A model generated the notes under the pieces. The model was not told where the DNA came from, ran no database searches, and saw only the letters and a list, made by a program, of their open reading frames with translations. A DNA stretch of 38,798 bases from an uncultured Ileibacterium sp. (GTDB lineage Bacteria; Bacillota; Clostridia; Peptostreptococcales; Anaerovoracaceae): contig CABTXQ010000011.1 of the NCBI GenBank assembly GCA_902488835.1, positions 1-38,798 on the forward strand, written 5' to 3'. Position numbers and translations under genes: made by a program. This document shows positions 8,750 through 16,828 of the stretch, in pieces (position 1 is the stretch's first letter; the number at the start of each line of letters is the position of its first letter).

Positions 8750-9427
8750 ATGAATAGAACATCTTTAAGAGATAGGATACTTCCTTCTTATACAAGGGGT
8801 GAAGAAGTTTTTAATATGGTAACTCATATTGTAGGAGCAGCAATCGGTGTTGCCGTTCTCGTGCTTTGCATAATTAAGGGTGCATTAAACCATAACGGAT
8901 ATGACATTGCATCAGGAATAGTATATGGAATATCAATGATCCTTTTGTTCACAATGAGCTCGATATATCATGGCATAACTGAAAACCACAAGACTGCAAA
9001 AAAAGTGTTTCAAATAATGGATCACTGCACTATATTCATACTTATTGCAGGTACTTATACCCCAATACTCCTTAGCGGTATTATGAAATATGATCCAAAG
9101 TGGGCCTGGATATTATTTGGAGTGATCTGGGGTACTACGATAATTGGCATCGTATTAAATGCCATCGATATTAAGAAGTTCTCCAAGCTATCTATGTTTC
9201 TTTATCTAATTATGGGTTGGTGCATAGTTTTTAAGATTAATCTACTTCCTCCTGCAATCGGGAGAGGTGGAATTATTCTTCTCGTTTCCGGCGGCATATG
9301 TTACACCATAGGAACTATATTTTACGGACTGCAGAAGAAGATGAAATACATGCATTCAATCTGGCATATATGGATAATATTTGGTGCTGTACTTCATGCA
9401 CTATGTGTGCTCATATTCGTTCTATGA
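8750..9427 (+). CDS. trhA: TrhA/hemolysin III family membrane protein (PAQR superfamily)
   Basis: A 225-residue protein with about seven hydrophobic helices. It carries the family motifs EEVFNMVTHIVGA near the N-terminus, SSIYHG (about 66-71), MDHCTIFILIAGTYTP, and a C-terminal HSIWHIWIIFGAVLH. The serine/aspartate and histidine motifs form the predicted zinc site of the PAQR superfamily. Bacterial members have been linked to membrane-lipid energetics; the name hemolysin III comes from a Bacillus cereus protein and does not imply haemolysis here. GGAAGTG precedes the ATG and a TATAAT-like box lies in the 102-nt gap upstream. It converges on pyk with 5 nt between the genes. Confidence 0.92.
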   Translation: MNRTSLRDRILPSYTRGEEVFNMVTHIVGAAIGVAVLVLCIIKGALNHNGYDIASGIVYGISMILLFTMSSIYHGITENHKTAKKVFQIMDHCTIFILIAGTYTPILLSGIMKYDPKWAWILFGVIWGTTIIGIVLNAIDIKKFSKLSMFLYLIMGWCIVFKINLLPPAIGRGGIILLVSGGICYTIGTIFYGLQKKMKYMHSIWHIWIIFGAVLHALCVLIFVL

Positions 9428-9432
9428 CAATA

Positions 9433-10863
9433 CTATCTTATGGTCTCAAGCATTATCATATTTGTCGTTCCCCTGCCTCTTTCGAGGTTGCCTCCTGTGA
9501 TAATTATTGTGTCATTAGGCTTAAGTCCAAGTTTCTCAATCACTAGTCCATCTACGGATTCTTTAGATCCCTTGAAAAACGCATCATAGAACTCACCGTC
9601 GCTTGACTTCATTATCGGAATCACTCCCCAGCACATCGCAAGCTTCCTGTACACTTTTTCATCCTTTGCAATACCTGCCACCCTGACAGGGGATCTGAAC
9701 TTAGTTATATTTTTTGCAGTTTTACCGCTTATTGAATTAATAATAATTGCTGATGACCTTGTATCTATTGCCATTTCGCAAACTGATTTTGTAATTGCAT
9801 CGAGATTGCTTTTTACAATGTAATTTGCATTGTTAAATCTTTCAGCATAATCTATTCTATTTTCCGTCTTTGTAATTATTTCGGACATAGCACGGACAGA
9901 GAGATCAGGATATTTTCCTGAGGCTGTTTCTCCTGAAAGCATTACGGCAGTTGCTTCGTCAAAGACAGCGTTTGCCACATCTGAGGCCTCGGCTCTTGTG
10001 GGCCTTGGGTTCAATATCATTGATTCAAGCATTTCAGTTGCAACGATTACCCTTTTGCCGATTTTTCTGCAAATCTTAATGAGGTTTTTTTGTACTGAGG
10101 GGACTTCCGCATAATCAATTTCAACACCGAGGTCACCGCGTGCAATCATAATACCGTCAACTGTTTTGCAGATTTTATGGATATTTTTTACGCCCTCGCT
10201 GTTTTCAATCTTTGCAATTATATCAATCGATCCACCGCCGTTATCATTCAAGAATTTTCTTAGACTAATGGCATCTGATTCATTTGACACGAAGGATGCC
10301 GCAATAAAATCAACGTCCTTTTCGATTCCAAATATAATATCCCTCTTATCAGCTTCACTTAGATATTCTCCAGAGAAAACCCTCCCAGGGAAGCTCATAC
10401 TTTTGTGATTCTTGAGTTCCCCGCCTGTAAGAACAACGCATCTTACAGATTTTTTCATGACCTCCTTGATTTCAAAAACTACAAGCCCATTATTTACAAG
10501 GATTATATCTCCCTTTCTTAGATTGTCAGTAAATCCCCTGTATGTAACAGATACCGATTTTTCATCTCCAATAATTTCATCTTCTGTAAAGATGAAATCC
10601 TGGCCATCTTCTACATTTATACTGTCATTTTTGAATTTGCCTATTCTGCATTCAGGCCCCTTTGTATCGAGCATTATAGGTAATGGCATACCCTTTGCTT
10701 GTCTCACCTTTTTAATCTTTGCTATCGTTTTTTCGTGCTCATCCAAGGTGCCGTGGGAAAAATTAATTCTTGCCACATTCATTCCTTCATCTAAAAGCTT
10801 TGAAATCATCTGTTCCGAATCACATGCGGGACCAATTGTACATATTATCTTTGTTTTTCTCAT
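9433..10863 (-). CDS. pyk: Pyruvate kinase
   Basis: Catalyses the last step of glycolysis, PEP plus ADP to pyruvate plus ATP. The 476 residues have the standard TIM-barrel, B-domain and C-domain layout, without the extra PEP-utiliser tail found in Bacillus and Staphylococcus. Motifs are TKIICTIGPA and NVARINFSHG at the N-terminus, MLDTKGPE, the catalytic-lysine stretch IIAKIENSEGV, and the metal/substrate motif MIARGDLGVEI. ATG 10863 has AGGAGAT upstream. The transcript very probably begins near 11047 and passes through the structured RNA at 10880-11044, whose helix ends about 16 nt before the start codon. Confidence 0.97.
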   Translation of the reverse strand: MRKTKIICTIGPACDSEQMISKLLDEGMNVARINFSHGTLDEHEKTIAKIKKVRQAKGMPLPIMLDTKGPECRIGKFKNDSINVEDGQDFIFTEDEIIGDEKSVSVTYRGFTDNLRKGDIILVNNGLVVFEIKEVMKKSVRCVVLTGGELKNHKSMSFPGRVFSGEYLSEADKRDIIFGIEKDVDFIAASFVSNESDAISLRKFLNDNGGGSIDIIAKIENSEGVKNIHKICKTVDGIMIARGDLGVEIDYAEVPSVQKNLIKICRKIGKRVIVATEMLESMILNPRPTRAEASDVANAVFDEATAVMLSGETASGKYPDLSVRAMSEIITKTENRIDYAERFNNANYIVKSNLDAITKSVCEMAIDTRSSAIIINSISGKTAKNITKFRSPVRVAGIAKDEKVYRKLAMCWGVIPIMKSSDGEFYDAFFKGSKESVDGLVIEKLGLKPNDTIIITGGNLERGRGTTNMIMLETIR

Positions 10864-10879
10864 ATCTATCTCCTATATT

Positions 10880-11044
10880 TCAGGTGCTATCTGACCTGGT
10901 CTTTGCCCCCACACTTGCCTTTATCCGGTTTCCGGAGGACTTACTTCTAAGCTGCGCCATGATCACTATTATTCTAATAATAGCTTACGTGGGTCCTTTT
11001 GCCCGCAACTGGCATGGACTTTCAACCACAGACATAGCACCTGA
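10880..11044 (-). ncRNA. Structured RNA / candidate riboswitch upstream of pyk
   Basis: About 165 nt on the minus strand fold into a compact, branched shape. An outer helix pairs TCAGGTGCTAT (5', ending at 11044) with ATAGCACCTGA (3', ending at 10880), then continues through CTG/CAG and TGGTT/GACCA. Inside are GUCC-A-UGCC...GGCA-AAA-GGAC, a CCCAC/GUGGG closure, UAAGC/GCUUA around an AT-rich hairpin (CTATTAT/ATAATAG), and UCCGG-AAA-CCGGA. The loop GUUGCG of the first hairpin can pair with CGCAGC further on, a possible pseudoknot. Unpaired segments are A-rich, as expected for the RNA strand. A good promoter ends just before the outer helix. It does not match the consensus I know for the TPP, SAM, FMN, cobalamin, lysine, glycine, M-box or c-di-GMP-I classes. 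A 6S-like independent RNA is a weaker alternative. Confidence 0.6.
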
Positions 11045-11053
11045 TACTTTATG

Positions 11054-11082
11054 AAAATATCACAAAAGAACAAAAATTTCAA
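11054..11082 (-). promoter_or_regulatory. Promoter of the structured RNA and pyk
   Basis: On the minus strand TTGAAA (11077-11082), a 17-nt spacer, and TATTTT (11054-11059) with an extended -10 TGA just before it. Initiation would fall near 11047, directly before the first base of the outer RNA helix. Confidence 0.65.
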
Positions 11083-11157
11083 TTTTGTATTTAATATACT
11101 TATGTTAATATGAATTCAAATATTATGTTTCAATTATTTAATTAGGAGCCTCCTTTA

Positions 11158-12948
11158 ATGAATTTGATAAAAAAAAGAATCAACGAGCTTAGGGCCTTAA
11201 TGGTCAAGAATAATATTGATTATTATATCGTTCCAACATCCGACTACCACAATAGCGAATTTGTGAGTGAATACTTTATGTCTCGTAAATATATAACTGG
11301 ATTTACAGGTTCAGCCGGCACTGCAATAATTGGCCTACATGATTCATATCTATGGACTGATGGAAGATATTTTATTCAAGGAGAAAAGGAGCTTATAGGA
11401 ACTGATATTAAGCTCATGAAATCAGGCATGAAGGGTGTTCCAACGATTACAGAATTTCTGTCATATAACCTACTACCTGGCATGACTCTTGGCTTTGACG
11501 GAAAGCTCATATCTTCAAACGCAGGGATTATATATAAGAAGATTGCCGATGAGAATAAATGCAAGATTAAATACCAAGGTGACCTTATTGATATTATTTG
11601 GAATGACCGTCCACCTTTTCCTGCCGGAAAGGTTTATACAAACTCACTATTAAAAGTCTCTTATCCATCAAATGATAAGCTCCGATTGATACGGGAAAGA
11701 ATGATTATTAATAACGCTGACCTTCACCTTGTATCCTCAATTGATGATATTTGCTGGACTCTTAATATAAGAGGTAGCGATATCTCTTACTCACCTCTAG
11801 TCCTTTGCTACGCTCTTATAGGTCCTAAATCATATACACTTTACATTGATGATTGTAAGTTAAATCCTGAAATATTGGATTACCTTCACGGTTTTGGTGT
11901 TGAAATAAGGAATTATGACCAGGTATATGAGGACATATCTACCATTGAATCAAACCTTAGACTTATGCTTGATAAAAACAAAATCAATTACACTATGTAC
12001 ATGAATATACCTTTTGATGTTGAAATAATTGACGCTATGAATCCTGAAACATATTTGAAATCCATAAAGAGCGATAAAGAAATTGAAAGCATGAAGATTG
12101 CTCAAATGAAGGATAGCATAGCTCACGTGAGATTCATGAAATGGCTTAAGGAAAACGTAAAGAATTATCTTATCAGCGAAATATCAGCAGTCAATAAGCT
12201 TGAATCGTTAAGAAAATCGATGGGAGGATATATTATGCCAAGCTTCTCACCGATAAGTGCTACTGGTAAAAACGCTGCTATAATTCATTACTCTCCATAT
12301 GAAGAAAGTGATACCGAACTTATCACTGATTCACTCTTTTTGATGGATACTGGAGCTAACTACTATGAAGGAACTACAGATATAACTCGCACATATGCAA
12401 TTGGTGATATTCCTTATGAAATGAAGAGGGATTTTACACTGGTAGTCCTAAGCAACCTCTATTTAGCCAATGCCATATTCCCCTACGGCGTAAATGGTGT
12501 AAACCTTGATACTTTTGCAAGAAAACCTCTTTGGGATAGGCATATTGACTTTAGACACGGAACAGGTCACGGAATTGGAAATCTTCTAAACGTTCATGAA
12601 TCTCCTATAGGTATAAGGACTCATTATGTATCTGGGGAGACGGAAACCTTCCGTCCCGGTATGATTGTAACTGACGAGCCTGGAATATATATTGAAAACT
12701 CTCACGGAGTAAGGCTTGAAAATGAACTGCTCGTATTGAATGATCAAGAGAATGAATTTGGTGATTTCCTTAAATTTGAGATAATGACTTTGATACCCTT
12801 TGATTTAGACGCATTACTTCCTGATATCATGACCATTGAAGAAAAAAAGATGCTCAACGATTATCACAGATTAGTATTTGATAATCTAAAACCTCATCTT
12901 AATTCAGATGAGGTTGAATGGCTTAGATATTATACGAGAAATATTTAA
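11158..12948 (+). CDS. Xaa-Pro aminopeptidase (aminopeptidase P, M24B family)
   Basis: Removes an N-terminal residue that is followed by proline; cytoplasmic, two-metal enzyme. The 596 residues match the long XPNPEP1-type form with two N-terminal creatinase-like domains, the pita-bread catalytic domain and the C-terminal M24 extension (ending HLNSDEVEWLRYYTRNI). All five metal ligands are visible in order: MDTGANYYEGTTDITRT (two Asp), HGTGHGIG (His), TDEPGIYIE (Glu) and RLENELLV (Glu). ATG 11158 has AGGAG upstream in an AGGAGCCTCCT palindrome. Its stop codon overlaps the convergent thiF stop by 4 nt. With brnQ nearby it suggests use of peptides and amino acids. Confidence 0.95.
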   Translation: MNLIKKRINELRALMVKNNIDYYIVPTSDYHNSEFVSEYFMSRKYITGFTGSAGTAIIGLHDSYLWTDGRYFIQGEKELIGTDIKLMKSGMKGVPTITEFLSYNLLPGMTLGFDGKLISSNAGIIYKKIADENKCKIKYQGDLIDIIWNDRPPFPAGKVYTNSLLKVSYPSNDKLRLIRERMIINNADLHLVSSIDDICWTLNIRGSDISYSPLVLCYALIGPKSYTLYIDDCKLNPEILDYLHGFGVEIRNYDQVYEDISTIESNLRLMLDKNKINYTMYMNIPFDVEIIDAMNPETYLKSIKSDKEIESMKIAQMKDSIAHVRFMKWLKENVKNYLISEISAVNKLESLRKSMGGYIMPSFSPISATGKNAAIIHYSPYEESDTELITDSLFLMDTGANYYEGTTDITRTYAIGDIPYEMKRDFTLVVLSNLYLANAIFPYGVNGVNLDTFARKPLWDRHIDFRHGTGHGIGNLLNVHESPIGIRTHYVSGETETFRPGMIVTDEPGIYIENSHGVRLENELLVLNDQENEFGDFLKFEIMTLIPFDLDALLPDIMTIEEKKMLNDYHRLVFDNLKPHLNSDEVEWLRYYTRNI

Positions 12949-13700
12949 TCTGTATTATTGCTGCACGCCAGGCAGTCTTCTCTAGCTTTTGGAAGGTCAA
13001 CGATCCTAAATGTCATTGAAAGAGCATCAAAGCTTAAAAGACGTCCGGTGAGCAGGTTTCCAATTCCAAGCAGGTATTTCACCGCTTCTGTTCCCTCTAT
13101 ACTTCCGATTACACCAGTTACAGTACCAAGGATTCCGAACACCTCAGGTCTGTTCAAAAGTTCATCATTTGGTATATCACCGAATATACACCTGTAGCAA
13201 GGACCTTTTCCCGGCACGTATGTCATGACCTGACCCTTGAATCCCATAACTCCTGCGTGGACAAATGCCTTATTCATACTGACACATACGTCGTTTATCA
13301 AAAACTTCGATTCGAAATTATCCGTCGCATCTATTACGAAATCATATTCAATAAATATTTCTTCGGCGTTATCTTCCGTCAATCTTTCTTGATACTTGTC
13401 TATTATAATGTCTGAATTTATTCTTTTAATTGAATTTTCAGCTGATTCAGTCTTAGGAAACCCGAGGTCCGTTTCACCATGTAGAATCTGCCTTTGTAAA
13501 TTAGATATTGAAACAATGTCGTCATCCACCAAGCCTATTCTTCCTATGCCGGCTGATGCAAGGTAAAGAGCAGCAGGAGAACCGAGTCCTCCACATCCTA
13601 TTATGAGAATGCTTGATCTCTTAAGCTTCTCCTGACCCTTAGTTCCTATCTCTTCTATTACAGTTTGTCTTGAATATCTCTCATTATTATTGTAATTCAT
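12945..13700 (-). CDS. thiF: ThiF: sulfur-carrier protein ThiS adenylyltransferase (MoeB/ThiF family)
   Basis: Adenylates the C-terminal glycine of ThiS so that sulfur can be loaded for thiazole synthesis. The 251 residues carry RYSRQ at the N-terminus, the nucleotide motif IIGCGGLGSPAALYLASAGIG, the DNLQRQ-like VSISNLQRQIL stretch, DATDNFESK, and two CxxC pairs (CYRC and CLAC) for structural zinc. Size and architecture fit ThiF/MoeB without a rhodanese domain. It is last in the thi operon, starting within the stop region of the preceding gene (4-nt overlap), which implies translational coupling. MoeB is the alternative, but the operon decides for ThiF. Confidence 0.93.
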   Translation of the reverse strand: MNYNNNERYSRQTVIEEIGTKGQEKLKRSSILIIGCGGLGSPAALYLASAGIGRIGLVDDDIVSISNLQRQILHGETDLGFPKTESAENSIKRINSDIIIDKYQERLTEDNAEEIFIEYDFVIDATDNFESKFLINDVCVSMNKAFVHAGVMGFKGQVMTYVPGKGPCYRCIFGDIPNDELLNRPEVFGILGTVTGVIGSIEGTEAVKYLLGIGNLLTGRLLSFDALSMTFRIVDLPKAREDCLACSNNTD

Positions 13701-14290
13701 ATAAGATCTTCTACTTCTTTAAATTCCTTTATAAGCTTCTTTGGGTCATGAGACATCATCGCACTGCTCATGATAGCACATCCCTTAGCGCCGGCTTTAA
13801 GAACATCCTTATAATTATCAGGTGTCATTCCACCAATCGCATAGACTTGAAGTGCCGTATTATGGCATATATCCCTAAGTGCTTCAAGCCCCCTAGGTTC
13901 TAGATTCTTTTTGCAATCTGTAGAGAAAACATGGCCAAATGTTATATATGAGGCATTAAATTTTTCTGCTATTTCTACATCTTTAAGCGAATGGCATGAA
14001 ACACCTATCATATTGAATTGATCAAGCGTTCTTAGACTAGGTATTGGTAGGTGTATCATTGGATGATTGAGTTCAATTGCAATATCAATGTAATTGTGAA
14101 GTATTAAATCGGTATCGTAATTATCAGATATCCTAATTACACGCTTTGCTAAGTCTCTATATTCAGCAGGATCCATGTCTTTTTCTCTAAGAATAATCTT
14201 GTCAACACCGGCATCTAGAAGCCTTTCAATCCTATTGAGAAAATTCTCACGGCAAAGTTTTCTGTTGGTTACAACCACTATATCGCTCAT
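13697..14290 (-). CDS. TenI/ThiE family protein, probably thiazole tautomerase TenI
   Basis: A 197-residue TIM-barrel protein of the thiamine phosphate synthase superfamily. It shows LREKDMDPAEYRDLAKRV, GVSCHSLKDVEIAEKF, FGHVFSTDCKKNLEPRGLEAL and YAIGGMTPDNYKDVLKAGAKGCAIMS. The GHVF...TDCKK...RG segment reads like Bacillus TenI, which tautomerises the ThiG product. Many Gram-positive ThiE synthases have G-P-x-[FY]-P-T-x-T-K there, and the HMP-PP-binding threonine pattern is not obvious here. I therefore favour TenI over ThiE but cannot exclude a synthase. It lies 9 nt after thiH and overlaps thiF by 4 nt. Confidence 0.8.
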   Translation of the reverse strand: MSDIVVVTNRKLCRENFLNRIERLLDAGVDKIILREKDMDPAEYRDLAKRVIRISDNYDTDLILHNYIDIAIELNHPMIHLPIPSLRTLDQFNMIGVSCHSLKDVEIAEKFNASYITFGHVFSTDCKKNLEPRGLEALRDICHNTALQVYAIGGMTPDNYKDVLKAGAKGCAIMSSAMMSHDPKKLIKEFKEVEDLI

Positions 14291-14299
14291 ACATACATC

Positions 14300-15562
14300 C
14301 TACAAATAAAGGTAATCGTTTAGAACCGGTTGAAGACCCTCATCTACCATGTCGTTATACATATTGTCCAGGCTTCTTTCATCAGCGATTTCGAATTGCT
14401 CTCCACCCTCTTTTTCCTCGTTATCCTTACCTGTATATTTACTCTTATGATCACCTATTCCTGTCGATACTCCTGCGGAAACTTTGGTAGCTGCTATCTT
14501 AGTAATTCCATTTCTAAATTCACTGCTTTCCCTTGATGAAACAACAATCCCTGCAAAAGGCAAGAATATCCTGTATGCACATAGAATTTGACATAGTTCT
14601 TTCTCGTGAACATCTTTCGGATTAATTTTACTGTTATTTATTATCGGTCTAAGCCTAGGACACGAAAGCGAGATTTCAGCCCAAGGGTACTTTTTTTGAA
14701 GTAGGTAAGCATGATATGCAGTGGCAAGAGCATCTTTTCTGAAGTCTGATAATCCAAGAAGTGCAGAGAATCCAACACCTCTCATTTTTCCCATAAGTGC
14801 CCTCTCCTGAGCTTCAAATCTGTATGGCCATATTCTTTTTCTTCCCATCAGGTGAAGGTTTTCATATTTATCCGTATCGTATGTTTCCTGAAATACAGTG
14901 ACGTAATCGGCGCCGCACTCATGAAGGTATTCATAATCCTTTACATTAACAGGATATATTTCAAGTGACACATTTCTGAAGTATTTCTTCGCTAACTTAC
15001 ATGCTTCTCCTATATATTCAACACTGCTGAGCTTCCTGCTTTCCCCCGTTAGAATTAGTATTTCCTCTATACCGGAATCTGCAATGACTTTTATTTCTTC
15101 TTCTATCTGTTCTTTGTTAAGCTTAAGTCTTTCAATGTGATTGTAGCAGTTAAAACCGCAGTAAATGCAATAGTTCTCACAGTAATTAGCAATATATAGC
15201 GGTGTGAAAATGTTTACAGAATTTCCAAAATGTCTGGATGTTATCTTGTTTGCTTTAACGGCCATACGCTCAAGGAATGGTGCTGCTGTAGGAGAAAGTA
15301 GTGCCTTGAAATCTTCAAGGGAGCAAAAATCATGCTCAAGTGCAGATCTCACATCTCTTGCAGTATATTTCGTTTCATCGTAATTATTAATTTCATAAAG
15401 GACTTTATCTATGACATCACTTTCAATTCTATCCATGTCATCAAGATATTTCATGTGGTCCGTTCTTGATTCAGGGTTATTCTCAAGCTCATGTTTATGC
15501 TTTAACGCTTCTTTAGAAAGAAACTCAGAGTCTACAAAATATTGTTCATATGAGTTATCCAT
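14300..15562 (-). CDS. thiH: 2-iminoacetate synthase ThiH (radical SAM tyrosine lyase)
   Basis: Cleaves tyrosine to dehydroglycine (2-iminoacetate) and p-cresol for thiazole formation, using a 4Fe-4S cluster and S-adenosylmethionine. The 420 residues include a helical N-terminal region, then NIFTPLYIANYCENYCIYCGF with the CxxxCxxC radical-SAM motif (about residues 128-135), ILTGESRKLSS, SCPRLRPI and the C-terminal BATS-like region. ThiH rather than the oxygen-dependent ThiO fits an anaerobe. GGAGAT precedes ATG 15562. It lies between thiG and the tenI-like gene in the operon. Confidence 0.95.
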   Translation of the reverse strand: MDNSYEQYFVDSEFLSKEALKHKHELENNPESRTDHMKYLDDMDRIESDVIDKVLYEINNYDETKYTARDVRSALEHDFCSLEDFKALLSPTAAPFLERMAVKANKITSRHFGNSVNIFTPLYIANYCENYCIYCGFNCYNHIERLKLNKEQIEEEIKVIADSGIEEILILTGESRKLSSVEYIGEACKLAKKYFRNVSLEIYPVNVKDYEYLHECGADYVTVFQETYDTDKYENLHLMGRKRIWPYRFEAQERALMGKMRGVGFSALLGLSDFRKDALATAYHAYLLQKKYPWAEISLSCPRLRPIINNSKINPKDVHEKELCQILCAYRIFLPFAGIVVSSRESSEFRNGITKIAATKVSAGVSTGIGDHKSKYTGKDNEEKEGGEQFEIADERSLDNMYNDMVDEGLQPVLNDYLYL

Positions 15563-15598
15563 TTTTTTATCTCCGTTTAATACCTTTGAATTATATTA

Positions 15599-16369
15599 TC
15601 AGTCTCTCAGAAATCCGGTTAGCGGATCTGAAGGAGAAGCTCCTCTTGTAAGCACTCTTCCTAGTCCTGATAAATAAGCTTCCCTACCGGCTTCTACGGC
15701 TTTTCTAAACGCAGAAGCCATAGTAGGAAGATCTCCTGAAGTTGCAAGAGCTGTATTCACCATTACTGCTGCCGCTCCCATTTCCATAGCTTCACATGCT
15801 TCGGAAGGTCTGCCAATTCCTGCATCAACTATAATAGGTACATTTATTTCATCGATAAGGATTTGAATAAAGTCCTTTGTTGAAAGCCCCCTGTTAGAAC
15901 CTATAGGCGATGCAAGAGGCATTACAGTCGCTGCACCTGCATTAACTAAGTCTCTAGCAACATTTAAGTCTGGATACATATAAGGCATTACTATAAATCC
16001 CTCATTTGCAAGTATCTCTGTAGCTTTTATGGTTTCGTAATTATCAGGCAAGAGATATTTAGTATCCCTCATTATCTCAATTTTTATAAATTCTCCGCAA
16101 CCAAGAGCCTTTGCAAGCCTTGCAATCCTAACTGCTTCATCAGCATTTCTAGCACCTGAAGTGTTAGGAAGTAGTGTGATATTATCCGGAATATAATCCA
16201 TAATATTCTCTTTATCTTTAGTGTTAGCCCTTCTAACTGCAACGGTTATCATCTCAGCTTTAGCGTATTTGATTGCAGCATCTATAAGATCCAGCGAGTA
16301 TTTGCCAGAACCTAGTATAAATCTTGAGTCAAATTCTTTATTACCAATAATTAATTTATCGTTTTCCAT
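15599..16369 (-). CDS. thiG: Thiazole synthase ThiG
   Basis: Condenses deoxyxylulose 5-phosphate, ThiS-thiocarboxylate and dehydroglycine into the thiazole phosphate ring. About 256 residues form a TIM barrel: RFILGSGKY near the N-terminus, LLPNTSGARNADEAVRIARLA, FIKIEIMRD with the likely Schiff-base lysine, PLASPIGSNRGL, VPIIVDAGIGRPS and VMVNTALATSGD. I start at the second in-frame ATG (16369), because AGAGG lies 7 nt upstream; the upstream ATG at 16390 would include that site. It follows thiS by about 60 nt. Confidence 0.96.
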   Translation of the reverse strand: MENDKLIIGNKEFDSRFILGSGKYSLDLIDAAIKYAKAEMITVAVRRANTKDKENIMDYIPDNITLLPNTSGARNADEAVRIARLAKALGCGEFIKIEIMRDTKYLLPDNYETIKATEILANEGFIVMPYMYPDLNVARDLVNAGAATVMPLASPIGSNRGLSTKDFIQILIDEINVPIIVDAGIGRPSEACEAMEMGAAAVMVNTALATSGDLPTMASAFRKAVEAGREAYLSGLGRVLTRGASPSDPLTGFLRD

Positions 16370-16429
16370 AATAGTTCCTCTTTTCATCAATATTAAAACA
16401 TTTTAAATATAATAATGTGATTCGATGAT

Positions 16430-16624
16430 CTAACCTCCACCCATGAAATGCACTATTTCCATTCTACTTTCGTCTTTAAGTTGAGTATTTCCATATTCTT
16501 CTTTTGGAAGAATCTTCATGTCAAGCTCCACTACTACGGTTTCAATCCTGTATCCGTTTTGTTCAAGATATTCCTTGACGGTAATAGGCTTATCAAGTCT
16601 TATTTCTACACCGTTTACTATCAT
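16430..16624 (-). CDS. thiS: Sulfur carrier protein ThiS
   Basis: A 64-residue ubiquitin-like protein whose C-terminal glycine becomes the thiocarboxylate used by ThiG. It begins MIVNGVEIRLDKPITV and ends MEIVHFMGGG, with the terminal glycines expected for adenylation by ThiF. The frame is open up to 16678, but that extension would begin within the riboswitch terminator. ATG 16624 has AGGGTG upstream. First gene of the thi operon. Confidence 0.94.
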   Translation of the reverse strand: MIVNGVEIRLDKPITVKEYLEQNGYRIETVVVELDMKILPKEEYGNTQLKDESRMEIVHFMGGG

Positions 16625-16644
16625 TTCACACCCTTTATTTCCAT

Positions 16645-16677
16645 TCAAAAAGGCACGTATCCATATGATACATGCCA
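16645..16677 (-). terminator. Intrinsic terminator of the TPP riboswitch expression platform
   Basis: On the minus strand GGCATGTATC pairs over ten positions (one G-U) with GATACGTGCC and is followed by UUUUU. It lies between the aptamer and the thiS start, so ligand binding would favour early termination of the thi transcript. Confidence 0.85.
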
Positions 16678-16697
16678 CTTATAACATACTCCATCTT

Positions 16698-16780
16698 CGA
16701 TCTTCCTACGGTGGCATTATCCACATCAGGTATAGGGTAAAAGCATTGCTTACTCTCAGCCTAACGGCTCCCCTGTCGAT
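16698..16780 (-). ncRNA. TPP riboswitch (THI element)
   Basis: The minus strand shows the conserved aptamer pieces in order: ACAGGGGAGCC, GGCUGAGAG, ACCCUAUACCUGAU, GUGGAUAAUGCCACC and GUAGGAAG. It lies directly upstream of thiS with a terminator between, the standard arrangement for feedback repression of thiamine synthesis by thiamine diphosphate. Confidence 0.97.
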
Positions 16781-16797
16781 ATTCATTTGATGAATGT

Positions 16798-16826
16798 ATT
16801 CTATTACAAACAATATTAAATATCAA
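16798..16826 (-). promoter_or_regulatory. Promoter of the thi operon
   Basis: On the minus strand TTGATA (16821-16826), a 17-nt spacer and TAGAAT (16798-16803). Initiation would be about 10 nt before the riboswitch. The -35 box sits 3 nt past the murE stop codon. Confidence 0.65.
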
Positions 16827-16828
16827 GA

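Noticed and set aside
10880..11044. RNase P or 6S RNA
   Set aside because: GAAAGUCCAUGC resembles an RNase P segment, but the element is less than half the needed length and lacks the 3' conserved regions. It branches more than the long hairpin of 6S RNA, though 6S is not fully excluded.
11144..11154. AGGAGCCTCCT palindrome at the aminopeptidase ribosome site
   Set aside because: The centre is too tight for an RNA hairpin; probably a chance symmetry around the Shine-Dalgarno.
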